Positions 9,661-19,267 of a DNA stretch of 64,000 bases are shown piece after piece. Both the position numbers and the translations under genes were made by a program. Within the stretch, counting starts at the first letter, position 1, and each line of letters starts with the position of its first letter. The notes below the pieces were generated by a model. The model made no database searches, was not told the origin of the DNA, and worked only from the letters and a program-made list of their open reading frames with translations. Source of the DNA: Rossellomorea vietnamensis (GTDB lineage: Bacteria > Bacillota > Bacilli > Bacillales > Bacillaceae_B); the NCBI RefSeq assembly GCF_025398035.1, contig NZ_CP104558.1:1550001-1614000 (forward strand), read 5' to 3'.

Positions 9661-10651
9661 AAACTCCCTCCTCCGCTTCATCGAACAGGAAGCATCGTGT
9701 GCAATGTCCTTGTGATGTTTCATATAATTCCGGTGTTTCCACTAAACAGCGATCGAATGCTGCATCACAGCGGGCTGCAAATCGACAGCCTGTCTTGATC
9801 GATCCCGGCTTTGGAACATTCCCCTGGATCGAGTGAAGTCGCTGCTGCTTGATGCGCATGTCGGGTACTGATTGTATCAGGCCTTTCGTGTAAGGATGCT
9901 GAGGGTTCTTGAAGATTTCTTCAACAGTGCCCTCTTCCACCACCTTGCCTGAGTACATGACAACGACCCGTTCACACGTTTCTGCCACAACCCCTAAATC
10001 ATGTGTGATCAGGAGTACGGCTGTGTTCAGTTCCTTATTTAACCGCTTCATTAATTTTAAAATTTGGGCCTGGATTGTCACGTCCAATGCCGTTGTAGGT
10101 TCGTCTGCTATCAGGACGCGGGGATCGCACACCATCGCCATGGCGATCATGACCCTTTGCCTCATCCCTCCGGATAATTGGTGAGGGTATTCCTTGATTA
10201 ATTCTTCAGATCTCGGCAAGCCGACCATCTTCATGATGTCGACGGCCTTTTCCCTTGCCTGTTTCTTTCCTACTTTCGTATGTATGCGTATTGCTTCGAT
10301 TAATTGATCTCCTATGGTAAAGACGGGGTTCAACGATGTCATCGGTTCCTGGAAAATCATCGCTATGTCATTGCCCCGGATATCTCTCATCCGCTTTTCG
10401 GAAGCCTGTGTCAGGTCTTCATCTTTATAAAGGATTTTTCCGCCGACGATTTTCCCTGGCGGCTTTGGTACGAGACCCATGATGGATAAGGAAGTGACAC
10501 TTTTCCCGCATCCACTTTCCCCGACAATCCCGAGCACCTCCCCTTCGTTCACATGAAAACTGACTCCATCGACTGCAGGAACTTCTCCATCATCCGTAAA
10601 AAAGGAGGTCCTTAAATCTTCCACTTTCAGTAAAGGACGCTGTTCGCTCAT
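9635..10651 (-). CDS. Peptide ABC transporter ATP-binding protein, DppD/AppD type
   Basis: First gene of the operon; 338 residues. Walker [11 protein letters not shown]-loop [12 protein letters not shown], signature [15 protein letters not shown], Walker [13 protein letters not shown], and a C-terminal oligopeptide-type domain with the Cys cluster ([15 protein letters not shown]). ATG 10651 has AGAGGAGG in front. The order D-F-A-B-C is that of the B. subtilis app operon, although the binding protein looks more DppA-like, so I give no gene symbol. Confidence 0.92.
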   Translation of the reverse strand: MSEQRPLLKVEDLRTSFFTDDGEVPAVDGVSFHVNEGEVLGIVGESGCGKSVTSLSIMGLVPKPPGKIVGGKILYKDEDLTQASEKRMRDIRGNDIAMIFQEPMTSLNPVFTIGDQLIEAIRIHTKVGKKQAREKAVDIMKMVGLPRSEELIKEYPHQLSGGMRQRVMIAMAMVCDPRVLIADEPTTALDVTIQAQILKLMKRLNKELNTAVLLITHDLGVVAETCERVVVMYSGKVVEEGTVEEIFKNPQHPYTKGLIQSVPDMRIKQQRLHSIQGNVPKPGSIKTGCRFAARCDAAFDRCLVETPELYETSQGHCTRCFLFDEAEEGVYDGTVAKG

Positions 10652-10904
10652 TCAAATCCTCCTCTTCGAAACTATCTCTCTTTTCTTAATAGTGCTTATT
10701 TTCTAAATTTTTATATGTCTCTTATTATACAAGATGTTACAAATGTTGCAATCCATTTTCAGAATTTTTCTACAAGAAGTTGATATTCCCACTTCCATTC
10801 AATATATGTCCAATTAACCCTTTCATTCCTTCCATATAAAGTTATTTAGCACTACTTTATTCATGACACACCTGAAATAAGTTTGATATGTTTTTTTGAA
10901 ACAC
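10652..10904 (-). promoter_or_regulatory. Leader and SigA-type promoter of the peptide-transport operon
   Basis: This AT-rich stretch has no supportable reading frame. On the minus strand TTGCAA (10746-10751) and TATAAT (10724-10729) are spaced by 16 bp, giving a leader of about 65 nt to the first ATPase start. I see no clear operator; the rest of the region up to the ygaD terminator shows nothing recognisable. Confidence 0.6.
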
Positions 10905-10953
10905 AAAAAAAGTCATGACATTTATCACAGGAATCGTGATATGTCATGACTTT
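10905..10953 (-). terminator. Terminator of ygaD
   Basis: AAAGTCATGACAT and ATGTCATGACTTT form a long stem with an additional inner pairing (ATCAC...GTGAT); on the minus strand it is followed by seven T. Confidence 0.88.
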
Positions 10954-10958
10954 CATTC

Positions 10959-12707
10959 TTATTGGTCAAGTTGTTGCACTTGGAAGAGTTTGTAGTAGTG
11001 ACCTTGCTTCTTCATTAAATCTTCGTGTGTCCCCATTTCGACAACTTCCCCATGCTCCATGTGGATGATCCGGTCCGCGTGAGTGATCGTGGATAGTCGA
11101 TGGGCCACAATAAAGGTCGTCCGGTCTTTTGCCAGGACTTCAAGGGATTCCTGGATGAGGTGTTCGCTTTCTAAATCAAGGGCAGAAGTCGCTTCATCCA
11201 GGATGAGGATCGGCGGATTCTTCAGGAATACCCTTGCAATCGCCACCCTTTGCTTCTGACCGCCTGACAGCTTCACGCCACGCTCCCCTACGCGGGTATC
11301 GTAGCCTTGGGGCAATTTCATGATGAAGTCATGGGCATTCGCCGCTTTCGCCGCCTCGATGACCTCTTCATCCGTCGCTTCGGGATTACCGAACTTAATA
11401 TTCATCTTGACGGACTCACTGAAGAGAATATTGTCCTGCAGTACCATCCCGATGTTGTCCCGCAAAGATCTCACCTGGAACCTCCTGATGTCCGTTCCGT
11501 CTAAAAGGATTTCCCCTTCGGTTACATCATAGAAGCGGGGGATCAGACTAACGAAGGATGATTTCCCCCCGCCGCTCATACCGACCAGCGCAACGGTTTC
11601 CCCCGTCCTGATATCCAGGTTGAGGTTCCGGAGCACTCTCTCTTCATCCGTTTCATAACGGAAAGAGACATTGTTGAACTGGATATCTCCCTGTACATTT
11701 TCACAAGGAACCGCGCCCGGCTCATCATCGATATCATACTTTTCATCCATGAATTCAAAGACACGATCCATGGAAGCAATCGATTGAGTCAGTGTTGTAG
11801 ATGAATTCACCAGTCGTCTGAGCGGGCCATACAGGCGGTCGATATACGCAATGAATGCAGCCATCGTACCAATGGTAAGGTCTCCATTGATCACTTGCAG
11901 CCCGGCATAACCAATGATGATCAACGGGGAGATATCCGTGATCGTATTGACGACCGCAAACGCCTTCGCATTCCAGCTTGTCTGCTTTAAAGCCTTCGTA
12001 AGGAAATTATGATTCTGATCCTGGAATTGCTTCTGTTCATAATCTTCAACAGCAAAGCTCTTGATGACAGCCATCCCCTGGACCCGTTCATGCAGATGGC
12101 TTTGAACTTCTGCAAGCGCCTGGGAGCGATCTCTGGTCAAGCCCCTGAGCCTGCCGAAGAAATAGCGGACACTGAAGGCGTAGAATGGAAAAGCGATGAG
12201 AGACACAAGGGTGAGCGATACATCCATCGTGAACATGATGGACAAGGCAATCACAATGGTGGCCGCATCCAGCCAAAGATTCATCAGCCCGGTGATGACG
12301 AAATTCTTCGTCTGCTCCACGTCATTGATGACCCTTGAAATGACTTCCCCCGCCCTTGTATTCGAATAGTACTTAAAGCTTAGCCGCTGAATATGCGAGA
12401 AAAGATAATCCCTCAAATCATACAGGATCTTGTTGCCTGTCCACTGTGCAAAGTACTGCCTGTAATATTCCACCGGCGGCCTCACAAGGAGGAACAGGAC
12501 GAGCATGATTCCCATGATCATGAGCAGCTGACTTGTCTTCTCATCGGCTGTCAGTCCTTTAGCCCCGACGATATCATCAATGACATACTTGATTAATACG
12601 GGGATCAATAAAGGGATGGTGAATTTAATGATGCCTATAATTAATGTACCTATGATCTGCCACTTATAAGGTTTGACAAACTGAAGGTACCGTTTGATAC
12701 TATCCAA
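10959..12707 (-). CDS. ygaD: ABC transporter, fused permease and ATPase (YgaD-like)
   Basis: The 582-residue half-transporter has six membrane helices in the first 310 residues and a nucleotide-binding domain with Walker [10 protein letters not shown], signature [13 protein letters not shown] and Walker [13 protein letters not shown]. It should act as a homodimeric multidrug or lipid exporter of the MsbA/BmrA class. ATG 12707 has AAAGGAG upstream. The symbol rests on the conserved neighbours ygaC, ygaB and sspE. Substrate not established. Confidence 0.88.
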   Translation of the reverse strand: MDSIKRYLQFVKPYKWQIIGTLIIGIIKFTIPLLIPVLIKYVIDDIVGAKGLTADEKTSQLLMIMGIMLVLFLLVRPPVEYYRQYFAQWTGNKILYDLRDYLFSHIQRLSFKYYSNTRAGEVISRVINDVEQTKNFVITGLMNLWLDAATIVIALSIMFTMDVSLTLVSLIAFPFYAFSVRYFFGRLRGLTRDRSQALAEVQSHLHERVQGMAVIKSFAVEDYEQKQFQDQNHNFLTKALKQTSWNAKAFAVVNTITDISPLIIIGYAGLQVINGDLTIGTMAAFIAYIDRLYGPLRRLVNSSTTLTQSIASMDRVFEFMDEKYDIDDEPGAVPCENVQGDIQFNNVSFRYETDEERVLRNLNLDIRTGETVALVGMSGGGKSSFVSLIPRFYDVTEGEILLDGTDIRRFQVRSLRDNIGMVLQDNILFSESVKMNIKFGNPEATDEEVIEAAKAANAHDFIMKLPQGYDTRVGERGVKLSGGQKQRVAIARVFLKNPPILILDEATSALDLESEHLIQESLEVLAKDRTTFIVAHRLSTITHADRIIHMEHGEVVEMGTHEDLMKKQGHYYKLFQVQQLDQ

Positions 12708-12757
12708 GTGATTACTCCTTTCTAAGGTGTATGCGTTTAGTTTACCCCAATAAAAAG

Positions 12758-12852
12758 GGGTGACCCTGTACGGAAAGAAGCACTGCAGCTCCCCCTGATC
12801 TCATGATCGATCAGGAGAAGGTTGCTCCTTACCGGGTCAGCCCTTTTACACC
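12758..12852 (-). other. Structured element between ygaC and ygaD (terminator or attenuator)
   Basis: On the minus strand a long interrupted stem can be drawn: outer arms AAAAGGGcTGACCC with GGGTCAcCCCTTTT, middle arms GGAGCA with TGCTTC, and inner arms CTCCTGATC with GATCAGGGGGAG. The 3' arm ends in CCCCTTTTT, so it can end the ygaC transcript, but it is far larger than a simple terminator. It lies in the 169-bp spacer, about 50 bp before the ygaD start. Confidence 0.6.
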
Positions 12853-12876
12853 TATACAACTTTCCTGAAAATCCAT

Positions 12877-13407
12877 TTACCCTCTGTGCGTCAAATATCG
12901 CTCGTACCAAATATCGATAAAGTCCGGGGCGAATGGCCCTTTTCTCTGTCTGATCCAGCGGACAAGCTTATCTACATTCCGCTTAAGGATATGATCGATC
13001 ACATCCGGGTAACCGTACAACTTTCGATGAGCTTCATACTCATCTTCATCGAGCAGTGTATATGTCATGTCGGGAAACACTTTGATATCCAAGTCGTAAT
13101 CGATATACTTGATCGCCTCATGATCATATACAAATGGTGAGCTTAAATTACAATAATAATAAATACCGTCCTCACGAATCATACAAATAATGTTAAACCA
13201 TAGCTCTGAATGAAAATAGCAGATGGCCGGTTCTCGTGTCATCCATGTCCTTCCGTCTGACTCCGTCACCATCGTCCGGTCATTTCCACCGATGATCTGA
13301 TTGGTCGTCCCTTTCAGGACCGTCGTCTCATTCCAGATGCGGTGAATGTTTCCATCATGCTTGAAGCTATGTATTTGTACAGATTTTCCTTCAGTGGGAA
13401 CCGCCAT
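12877..13407 (-). CDS. ygaC: DUF402 family nucleoside tri-/diphosphatase (YgaC)
   Basis: 176 residues starting [19 protein letters not shown] at ATG 13407, 9 bp after AAGGGGA; the frame extends six codons upstream without support. The sequence matches the YgaC/Ntdp family along its length: [49 protein letters not shown] and the C-terminal [16 protein letters not shown]. The Staphylococcus aureus relative hydrolyses nucleoside tri- and diphosphates with a metal held by the acidic YDLDIKV and LLDEDEYE residues, which are present here. Confidence 0.92.
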   Translation of the reverse strand: MAVPTEGKSVQIHSFKHDGNIHRIWNETTVLKGTTNQIIGGNDRTMVTESDGRTWMTREPAICYFHSELWFNIICMIREDGIYYYCNLSSPFVYDHEAIKYIDYDLDIKVFPDMTYTLLDEDEYEAHRKLYGYPDVIDHILKRNVDKLVRWIRQRKGPFAPDFIDIWYERYLTHRG

Positions 13408-13492
13408 CGTATCCCCTTCTTTCATTTCAGAATTACCTTTATATATGCTTGTCTATTTTATCATTATAACGTTTCCTCAGAAAATTTAAAAC

Positions 13493-13536
13493 AAAAGGGC
13501 TATCCTTAAGGAAAATATCCTTTAAGAATGGCCCGA
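13493..13536 (-). terminator. Terminator of ygaB
   Basis: GGGCCATTCTTAAAGGA and TCCTTAAGGATAGCCC pair with a few mismatches; TTTTGTTTT follows on the minus strand. Confidence 0.7.
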
Positions 13537-13590
13537 ATTTGATCTTGACTTGGGTCTAATATTGAATTGGAAGCGGTACTCTCCCTGATT

Positions 13591-13854
13591 TTATGATGTG
13601 ACACCGCTTTGTTCCTTTTGATAGGAACGGATCACTTCATCGGTCTGCTCTTGGAAGGTTTGCTGGATTTCCCTGAGATCCTTCTTCTTCCTAAGGATTT
13701 CCTTCTGTATCGATTCTACCTTTGTCATCTCCTGAAGTTCGATCAATTCTTCCTCCAACGCCTGGCAACGCTCTATCTCGGACTGAAGATATAACAACTT
13801 ATCCATTGTACCCAGCTGTACCGAAACCAACTCATTAAATCGTTGCTGCAACAC
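13591..13854 (-). CDS. ygaB: YgaB-like coiled-coil protein
   Basis: A small, highly charged protein of about 87 residues, almost wholly helical and probably coiled coil (LYLQSEIERCQALEEELIELQEMTKVESIQKEI). The AGAGGAG site sits 9 bp before GTG 13854, whereas the TTG at 13863 would touch it, so I start at the GTG. Position between sspE and ygaC matches B. subtilis ygaB. Function unknown. Confidence 0.75.
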   Translation of the reverse strand: MLQQRFNELVSVQLGTMDKLLYLQSEIERCQALEEELIELQEMTKVESIQKEILRKKKDLREIQQTFQEQTDEVIRSYQKEQSGVTS

Positions 13855-13953
13855 TTCGACCAACTCCTCTAAACAAGCTCTCCTAACACATTCTCCCTTC
13901 CCATCACAAACCCTTTGACTTTTTCTGTCATAATCATGAAAGTTTTGTCGATG

Positions 13954-14052
13954 GAGGGACGGACCTCCATTTTTAAGGTTATATGGAGTAGAAATGTTGT
14001 TATATAAAGCTTTGTACGATTATGAGTGTTGTTTTGAGAGGTCCGTCCCTCC
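13954..14052. repeat. GAGGGACGGACCT repeat (family 1), copy A
   Basis: A 99-bp element bounded by GGAGGGACGGACCTC and GAGGTCCGTCCCTCC inverted ends, with an AT-rich interior. It lies between the sspE terminator and ygaB. Confidence 0.88.
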
Positions 14053-14058
14053 AAAATG

Positions 14059-14088
14059 AAAAAGCACCCATCGAAATGGGTGCTTTTT
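14059..14088 (-). terminator. Terminator of sspE
   Basis: AAAAAGCACCCAT pairs perfectly with ATGGGTGCTTTTT around a CGAA loop, 18 bp past the sspE stop on the minus strand. Confidence 0.92.
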
Positions 14089-14106
14089 CTGTCAAGAACA
14101 ATGAAA

Positions 14107-14313
14107 TTATTGTTGTTGACCGTATTTTCCAGAAGCTTTCGCTTTGTTAGCTTCTGCTTGTTGGTTTTGTTGCTTTACGTGTTGAGCTGCTGTCGTTTCA
14201 GAAGCGAACTCAGTACCGTATTGTTGTTGCTGAGCTTGACCAGCTTGAGCGTTTTGTTGTTTCACGTGTTGAACGCTTGTACCAGATTGAGTTTTGTTTG
14301 GTTGTTTTGCCAT
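14107..14313 (-). CDS. sspE: Gamma-type small acid-soluble spore protein
   Basis: The 68-residue protein begins MAKQPNKTQSGTSVQHVKQQ and contains the two imperfect repeats (VQHVKQQNAQAG / AQHVKQQNQQAE) and the YGTEFASET block that holds the germination protease site of gamma SASPs. It is rich in Gln and lacks Cys and Trp. It is an amino-acid store in the spore core rather than a DNA-binding SASP. ATG 14313 follows GGAGGTGAT. Monocistronic: own SigG-like promoter and terminator. Confidence 0.96.
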   Translation of the reverse strand: MAKQPNKTQSGTSVQHVKQQNAQAGQAQQQQYGTEFASETTAAQHVKQQNQQAEANKAKASGKYGQQQ

Positions 14314-14334
14314 TGTAATCACCTCCACGCTTAT

Positions 14335-14364
14335 TAAGATAACCAAGCGTGGATTTCACTATTC
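14335..14364 (-). promoter_or_regulatory. SigG-like promoter of sspE
   Basis: On the minus strand GAATA (14360-14364) and TATCTTA (14335-14341) are separated by 18 bp, close to the forespore SigG/SigF pattern (GAATA-like, CATNHTA). Eight-bp arms CCACGCTT/AAGCGTGG (14325-14352) flank the -10 and reach the ribosome site. Confidence 0.5.
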
Positions 14365-14389
14365 GATTATTTTCAGGAAAAACATCCCA

Positions 14390-15139
<750 letters not shown>

Positions 15140-15238
15140 TCATCCTTTCAATTTCATTTTTCCAAATGGTCCAAAGCATAAACCGCCCCTGAACACACAA
15201 ACTAATAAGAACATATCAGTTAAATGGAGGAATGAGTT

Positions 15239-15463
15239 ATGTATGTAGGCAGAGATATGACCGAGCTTTCAATGATTCCAAAAGATGAATGGAAGAAAAG
15301 CGAACTTGCTTTCTTTCACCATTCACTACAACAAATAGTACCTTATTTGAATGCAGAAGGACAATCTATTCACCGGGAAATTGTCGAAGAAATCGAAAAC
15401 CGCGGCGGATTGAAGCGCGGCGAAGCCGATTATACCCATGGAACGAAGATAAGTTACGACTGA
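15239..15463 (+). CDS. yfhS: YfhS-like small protein
   Basis: A 74-residue soluble protein starting MYVGRDMTELSMIPKDEWKKSELAFFHHSLQQI, with a GGAGG site 9 bp before the ATG. It ends GLKRGEADYTHGTKISYD. It lies divergently from fabL and convergent with mutY, the place of yfhS in B. subtilis, a gene linked to sporulation there. No catalytic motif is visible. Confidence 0.8.
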   Translation: MYVGRDMTELSMIPKDEWKKSELAFFHHSLQQIVPYLNAEGQSIHREIVEEIENRGGLKRGEADYTHGTKISYD

Positions 15464-15465
15464 AA

Positions 15466-15495
15466 TAAAGGAGCAGCGGGACCCGCTGCTCCTTT
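15466..15495. terminator. Bidirectional terminator yfhS/mutY
   Basis: AAAGGAGCAGCGGG and CCCGCTGCTCCTTT form a perfect stem with a 2-nt loop between two convergent stop codons. Confidence 0.85.
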
Positions 15496-16602
15496 CTATT
15501 TCTGCAGTATCCCTGCTCCTGTTTCCTTCCAGATTTTCTGATGTGATACAGGAAAAGCATACTTTTCCATTTCGAATGGAGTAACGGCAATCAGTTCGCT
15601 TCCTTCTAACGTGTTGCTATATACAGATCCGACATACACTTCTATGTCCCAAACGATGTGAGAGAAGATATGCTGTATCTTTGTCACAACTCCGGCCTTT
15701 AAAGAGCAATCCACTCCATACTCCTCTTCCATGAGCTGGAGCAATTGCTTCCGGCCGCTGCTTGCATTTCCGACTTCAAAATTAGGGAATTCCCATAGAT
15801 TAGCGAGCAGGCCCTTCCCGGGGCGTTTATGGATCAACACCCGATCATCTTCCGTGAACAAGACCGCTGCCGCCATATTAAGCTTACGGGCCGATTTTTT
15901 CTTCGATTTAATAGGGAGTTCAGTCTGAACACCTTCTTCAAAAGCCTGACAGTGCTCACGTACGGGACAAAGCAGACAGGATGGGGATGTCGGTGTACAA
16001 ATCAAAGCACCAAGTTCCATTAATGCCTGATTGAAAAAGGATGGGTTTTCTTTTGAAATCAGTTCCCTTACTGCTTCTTCAAACACTTTTCTGGATGAAG
16101 GTTTGGCAATATCAAGCCATATGGACAAAATACGTGAAAATACCCTCATCACATTTCCGTCTACGGCAGGCTCAGGTTTGCTGTAAGCAATACTTAAAAT
16201 CGCCCCCGCTGTGTATGGGCCGACCCCTTTTAAAGAAGAAATTTCTTTCGGCGTATCCGGAACGATTCCTTCATACTTTTCATTCACTTCTTTAACAGCT
16301 GTTTGCAGATTCCTGACTCTCGAATAATAACCGAGGCCTTCCCACGCTTTCAAGACGTCCTCTTCATCAGCAGAGGCAAGAGCATCTATCGTGGGAAACT
16401 TATCAATAAATCGGTTAAAATAAGGGATGACCGTATCCACCCTCGTTTGCTGAAGCATGATCTCTGACACCCAAACTTTATATGGGTCTTGATCCTTCCT
16501 CCACGGCAAATCGCGTTGTTCTCTTGAAAACCATGAAATCAAATCATTCTGAAATTCCTCACGGTTTATGGTCTGTAAGTGTTTCAGTGGCTCTTCTATC
16601 AA
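15496..16602 (-). CDS. mutY: A/G-specific adenine DNA glycosylase
   Basis: Removes adenine mispaired with 8-oxoguanine. 368 residues: helix-hairpin-helix [16 protein letters not shown] near 124-139, catalytic Asp in [13 protein letters not shown], [4Fe-4S] ligands Cys-X6-Cys-X2-Cys-X5-Cys in [18 protein letters not shown], and a C-terminal NUDIX-like 8-oxoG recognition domain from about residue 235. Start is TTG at 16600-16602, 6 bp after GGAGGT; the reading [17 protein letters not shown] fits the family length. Confidence 0.95.
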   Translation of the reverse strand: MIEEPLKHLQTINREEFQNDLISWFSREQRDLPWRKDQDPYKVWVSEIMLQQTRVDTVIPYFNRFIDKFPTIDALASADEEDVLKAWEGLGYYSRVRNLQTAVKEVNEKYEGIVPDTPKEISSLKGVGPYTAGAILSIAYSKPEPAVDGNVMRVFSRILSIWLDIAKPSSRKVFEEAVRELISKENPSFFNQALMELGALICTPTSPSCLLCPVREHCQAFEEGVQTELPIKSKKKSARKLNMAAAVLFTEDDRVLIHKRPGKGLLANLWEFPNFEVGNASSGRKQLLQLMEEEYGVDCSLKAGVVTKIQHIFSHIVWDIEVYVGSVYSNTLEGSELIAVTPFEMEKYAFPVSHQKIWKETGAGILQK

Positions 16603-16651
16603 TTTTGTACCTCCAGGATGTTAATTGTTGCATTGAATAGGGAATAAATAA

Positions 16652-16960
16652 CTAGTACTCTGTTTTTAAACAAATAAGGTTTATTTCTTGTAACCCACCA
16701 CAAATACATTCGTCCAATAGTCCAAATAATAAATGACGACGGGACATCCGCAAACGTTTTAACGCATGGAAATGGGATTCTGTCGGAACTACAAAGGTTT
16801 CGATATAGCGATTCGAATCATCTTCAGCCTTCTCCCAATGGAAGTTGAAAGCATCATATTGTGGTAATGACTCTGCGATATCGGTCATAATTTGCTTATA
16901 TCGAGGCTTTGAATTTTGCTTGATTTCGTATTCCAAATGTATGTGCAAAGTGTTTTTCAT
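16652..16960 (-). CDS. Conserved-looking hypothetical protein
   Basis: A 102-residue soluble protein with AAGGAGAT 8 bp before ATG 16960. It begins with a strand-like MKNTLHIHLEYEI and contains an amphipathic segment rich in His and Arg (ESHFHALKRLRMSRRHLLFG) and two Cys (DECICGGLQ). I do not recognise a family. It is divergent from yfhP and lies upstream of mutY in the same direction, so it may be co-transcribed with mutY. Confidence 0.65.
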   Translation of the reverse strand: MKNTLHIHLEYEIKQNSKPRYKQIMTDIAESLPQYDAFNFHWEKAEDDSNRYIETFVVPTESHFHALKRLRMSRRHLLFGLLDECICGGLQEINLICLKTEY

Positions 16961-17047
16961 TGAAATAATCTCCTTTTAACCATATCATGTTCACCAATGA
17001 AACGTCATAAACAAATCTTAGAAATGCGAGCCAAGGGAGGACTTTTT

Positions 17048-18034
17048 TTGGATACAGGCACTCATATCGTCATGGGCTTCGCTCTCGGCGGATTGGCTAC
17101 TTTAGATCCCGTCGTAGCTGAAAGCGCAGCCACTTCTCAAAGTGTGTTGGTCGCAGCCGTGATCGGCTCTCAAATTCCTGACATCGATACCGTATTGAAA
17201 TTGCGCAATAATGCGGTTTATATTCGTCACCACCGGGGGGCCACCCACAGTATTCCTGCGGTCGTTCTCTGGCCGCTCTTAATTGTTGCTTGTCTTTATC
17301 CGTTTTTTCCAGGTGCTGATTTGCTTCATCTATGGATTTGGACATTTGTGGCCGTATTCCTCCATGTATTTGTCGACATTTTCAACGCCTATGGGACCCA
17401 GGCCATCAGGCCGATCTCGTCGAAATGGGTCGCTCTAGGGGTCATTAACACGTTTGATGCGATCATATTCGCCATACATGTAGTCGGCTTGATTTTGTGG
17501 GGTCTTGGTTTTCCACCGGGAAAAACCTTTTTGGTCATGTACATTGTCATCTTTGCTTATTATGTATTGAGATTTCAGGTTCAAAAAGCCGTGAAAAATG
17601 CAGTGAAGCGAAGAATCCCCGAGGCTGAAAAGATCATCGTTTCACCAACGATCCGATTTTTCCAGTGGCGCCTGGCGATCGTTACGAAGGAACATTATTA
17701 TGTAGCACGGGCATTCAGGCGGTCGATTACGATCTTTGATAAATTCCAACGCGTGGAACTACCTGACAGTCCAATCATCAACGCTGCGAGGAAAGATAAA
17801 AACCTGGCAGCCTTCCTCTCCTTTTCCCCGGTTTACAGGTGGGAAGTGGATGAGTACGATGACCATTATGAAGTCCGCTTCATCGATCTGCGATATCGAA
17901 ATAACGGACACTACCCATTCGTCGCCCTCGTGCAGCTCGATAAAGACCTGAACATCGTCAGCTCCTACACAGGATGGGTATTCAGCGAAGAAAAACTCCG
18001 CTCAAAAGTGGACATCGACATTTTAATTGATTAA
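17048..18034 (+). CDS. yfhP: YfhP-like membrane-bound metal-dependent hydrolase
   Basis: 328 residues from TTG 17048, which has GGGAGG 7 bp upstream and gives the family N-terminus MDTGTHIVMGFALGG; the ATG at 16997 would add 17 unsupported residues. The YdjM/DUF457 motifs are present: Asp/His in DTGTHIVMG, SQIPDIDTV, HHRGATHSIP and HVFVDIFNAYGTQAIRP. Four membrane segments (about 60-190) precede a soluble C-terminal domain ending in FSPVYRWEVDEYDDHYEVRFIDLRYR. Role in B. subtilis: reported as a regulator-like membrane protein; activity not demonstrated here. Confidence 0.88.
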   Translation: MDTGTHIVMGFALGGLATLDPVVAESAATSQSVLVAAVIGSQIPDIDTVLKLRNNAVYIRHHRGATHSIPAVVLWPLLIVACLYPFFPGADLLHLWIWTFVAVFLHVFVDIFNAYGTQAIRPISSKWVALGVINTFDAIIFAIHVVGLILWGLGFPPGKTFLVMYIVIFAYYVLRFQVQKAVKNAVKRRIPEAEKIIVSPTIRFFQWRLAIVTKEHYYVARAFRRSITIFDKFQRVELPDSPIINAARKDKNLAAFLSFSPVYRWEVDEYDDHYEVRFIDLRYRNNGHYPFVALVQLDKDLNIVSSYTGWVFSEEKLRSKVDIDILID

Positions 18035-18040
18035 AGCAGT

Positions 18041-18070
18041 GAGGGACGGACCTTAAAAGGTCCGTCCCTC
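18041..18070. repeat. GAGGGACGGACCT repeat (family 1), minimal copy B
   Basis: GAGGGACGGACCTT, AA and AAGGTCCGTCCCTC form a perfect 30-bp palindrome with 14-bp arms. It lies 6 bp after the yfhP stop and 6 bp before the convergent yfhJ stop, where it can serve as a bidirectional terminator stem. Confidence 0.9.
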
Positions 18071-18076
18071 ATCACT

Positions 18077-18352
18077 TTAATGTACTAAATCATCATCTTC
18101 TTTGTCGTCGATCAGGTGTTTGTATTTCGGGTTTTGTGCGGCGAATTCATGAATTTGCTCACCGTATGTATTGACCCATTGTCGAACGACTTTCTCCGTC
18201 ACTGCTTTCCCTTTGTAATCGTAACCTGCTTTTGCGTATGTCGCTTCGAAATCTTCCCATACGAGTTCAATCCAGGTCCTCGCTTTTTCATACGAAAGCT
18301 TATTATTTTTTTCAATTAACAATTGTGTTAATTCGTGGAATGTAGACTCCAT
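18077..18352 (-). CDS. yfhJ: YfhJ-like WVELL protein
   Basis: A 91-residue acidic protein; the central ARTWIELVWEDFEATYAKAGYDYKGKAVTEKVVRQWV is the signature of the WVELL family, with WIELV replacing WVELL. ATG 18352 follows GGAGGAGAC. No enzymatic motif. In B. subtilis yfhJ is in the same neighbourhood. Function unknown. Confidence 0.85.
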   Translation of the reverse strand: MESTFHELTQLLIEKNNKLSYEKARTWIELVWEDFEATYAKAGYDYKGKAVTEKVVRQWVNTYGEQIHEFAAQNPKYKHLIDDKEDDDLVH

Positions 18353-18392
18353 TTTGTCTCCTCCTTTTCCAAATATTTAGTTTGTACTTTTA

Positions 18393-18421
18393 TGATAATG
18401 TCGAACATTTCACCCATACTA
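18393..18421 (+). promoter_or_regulatory. SigG-like promoter of sspK
   Basis: TGATA (18393-18397) and CATACTA (18415-18421) are 17 bp apart. The -10 is a perfect forespore element. It lies about 83 bp before the sspK start. Confidence 0.6.
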
Positions 18422-18503
18422 AAGGTACGTGGTTAAGCTTAGTTGTGAATCTTTGCTTCTTCACGGTATAAGTCAGTACATTTCACCTTTTAGGAGGCAC
18501 ATT

Positions 18504-18668
18504 ATGCGAAATAAATCGACAGGGTTCCCCAACATGAACAACAATAAATTTGAAGGTGAACCGAGAGCAAAGGCGGAATATGCATCTAAAAGGGCTAACG
18601 GCACCATCAACACCCATCCTCAAGAACGCATGAAATCTTCTGGACAAAGAGATCACGACTCACTTTAA
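18504..18668 (+). CDS. sspK: Small acid-soluble spore protein K
   Basis: 54 residues: [20 protein letters not shown] followed by [23 protein letters not shown], which is the SspK pattern. ATG 18504 is placed 7 bp after TAGGAGG; the frame is open upstream to 18429, but that part has no ribosome site and no family similarity. Minor forespore-specific protein of unknown role. Followed 31 bp later by a YpzG-like gene. Confidence 0.93.
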   Translation: MRNKSTGFPNMNNNKFEGEPRAKAEYASKRANGTINTHPQERMKSSGQRDHDSL

Positions 18669-18699
18669 TACAGTGAAATTTGATTAGGGGGTAGTCACG

Positions 18700-18858
18700 A
18701 TGGGAAACATGAAAAACAACTTCTACCGAAATAAGTACAGCAGTCCATTTAACAAGGCATTCTACAATCCGAAGCATGCCCATTCTCAGGCAAATGGACA
18801 AACCACACAAACTCAAGACTTAATCATTCTGGAGAACCAGACACGTAAGCGTTCCTAG
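18700..18858 (+). CDS. YpzG-like small protein
   Basis: 52 residues starting MGNMKNNFYRNKYSSPFNKAF, with YNPKHAHSQANGQTTQTQDL and LIILENQTRKRS at the end, the pattern of the YpzG family of small Bacillus proteins. AGGGGGT lies 8 bp before the ATG. It probably shares the sspK transcript. Function unknown; spore association is inferred from the neighbour. Confidence 0.8.
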   Translation: MGNMKNNFYRNKYSSPFNKAFYNPKHAHSQANGQTTQTQDLIILENQTRKRS

Positions 18859-18865
18859 ATCTTCC

Positions 18866-18891
18866 GAGGTCCGTCCCTCTTGACGGACCTC
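18866..18891. repeat. Family 1 repeat, copy C, ends in reversed order
   Basis: GAGGTCCGTCCCTC is followed by TT and GACGGACCTC, forming a hairpin with 10-bp arms. The two termini are joined the other way round from copy B. It fills the 37-bp spacer between convergent genes and may act as their terminator. Confidence 0.75.
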
Positions 18892-18895
18892 TTCC

Positions 18896-19222
18896 TTATT
18901 TCTTTTCCCCGGCCAGAAGGGAAATGGGCATGGCTTCCTCTTTACCGTCTCCGCCCAATCGGTACCCCCAGGCGAATACTCCATTCAGATAGTCCACTTT
19001 GAAATAAGTGCCGGGATCTCCTTCAATCGCATAAATCCCACCAGGCTTATAAGCATCTGGATCCATCAGATAAGCCTGCGCCATAAGGGCCTTTCGCTCC
19101 AATACGGCAAACTCATTCACAATTCCCAACTGCTCAGCCTTTCTCGCCTTCTCCTTCAACGAAGCAATCTCCTGCCTCAACTCATGCTCCGTCATCTCAC
19201 TATATCTTCTCTCTTGTTCCAT
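18896..19222 (-). CDS. yfhH: YfhH-like protein (DUF1811)
   Basis: 108 residues beginning MEQERRYSEMTEHELRQEIASLKEKARKAE, a helical region, then KALMAQAYLMDPDAYKPGGIY and a compact beta domain ending VDYLNGVFAWGYRLGGDGKEEAMPISLL. The layout and motifs are those of B. subtilis YfhH. In that organism it neighbours recX; here the recX side is reached only after an SDR gene and an IS. Function unknown. Confidence 0.88.
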   Translation of the reverse strand: MEQERRYSEMTEHELRQEIASLKEKARKAEQLGIVNEFAVLERKALMAQAYLMDPDAYKPGGIYAIEGDPGTYFKVDYLNGVFAWGYRLGGDGKEEAMPISLLAGEKK

Positions 19223-19267
19223 TCCTCATCACCTCTACTAATAGTAGTATAGAGAAAATGATACAAT

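Noticed and set aside
13869-14054. Open frame across repeat copy A
   Set aside because: It lies largely within the palindromic element and has no ribosome site or family similarity.
14056-14337. Plus-strand frame opposite sspE
   Set aside because: Shadow of the Gln-rich sspE codons; it crosses the sspE terminator.
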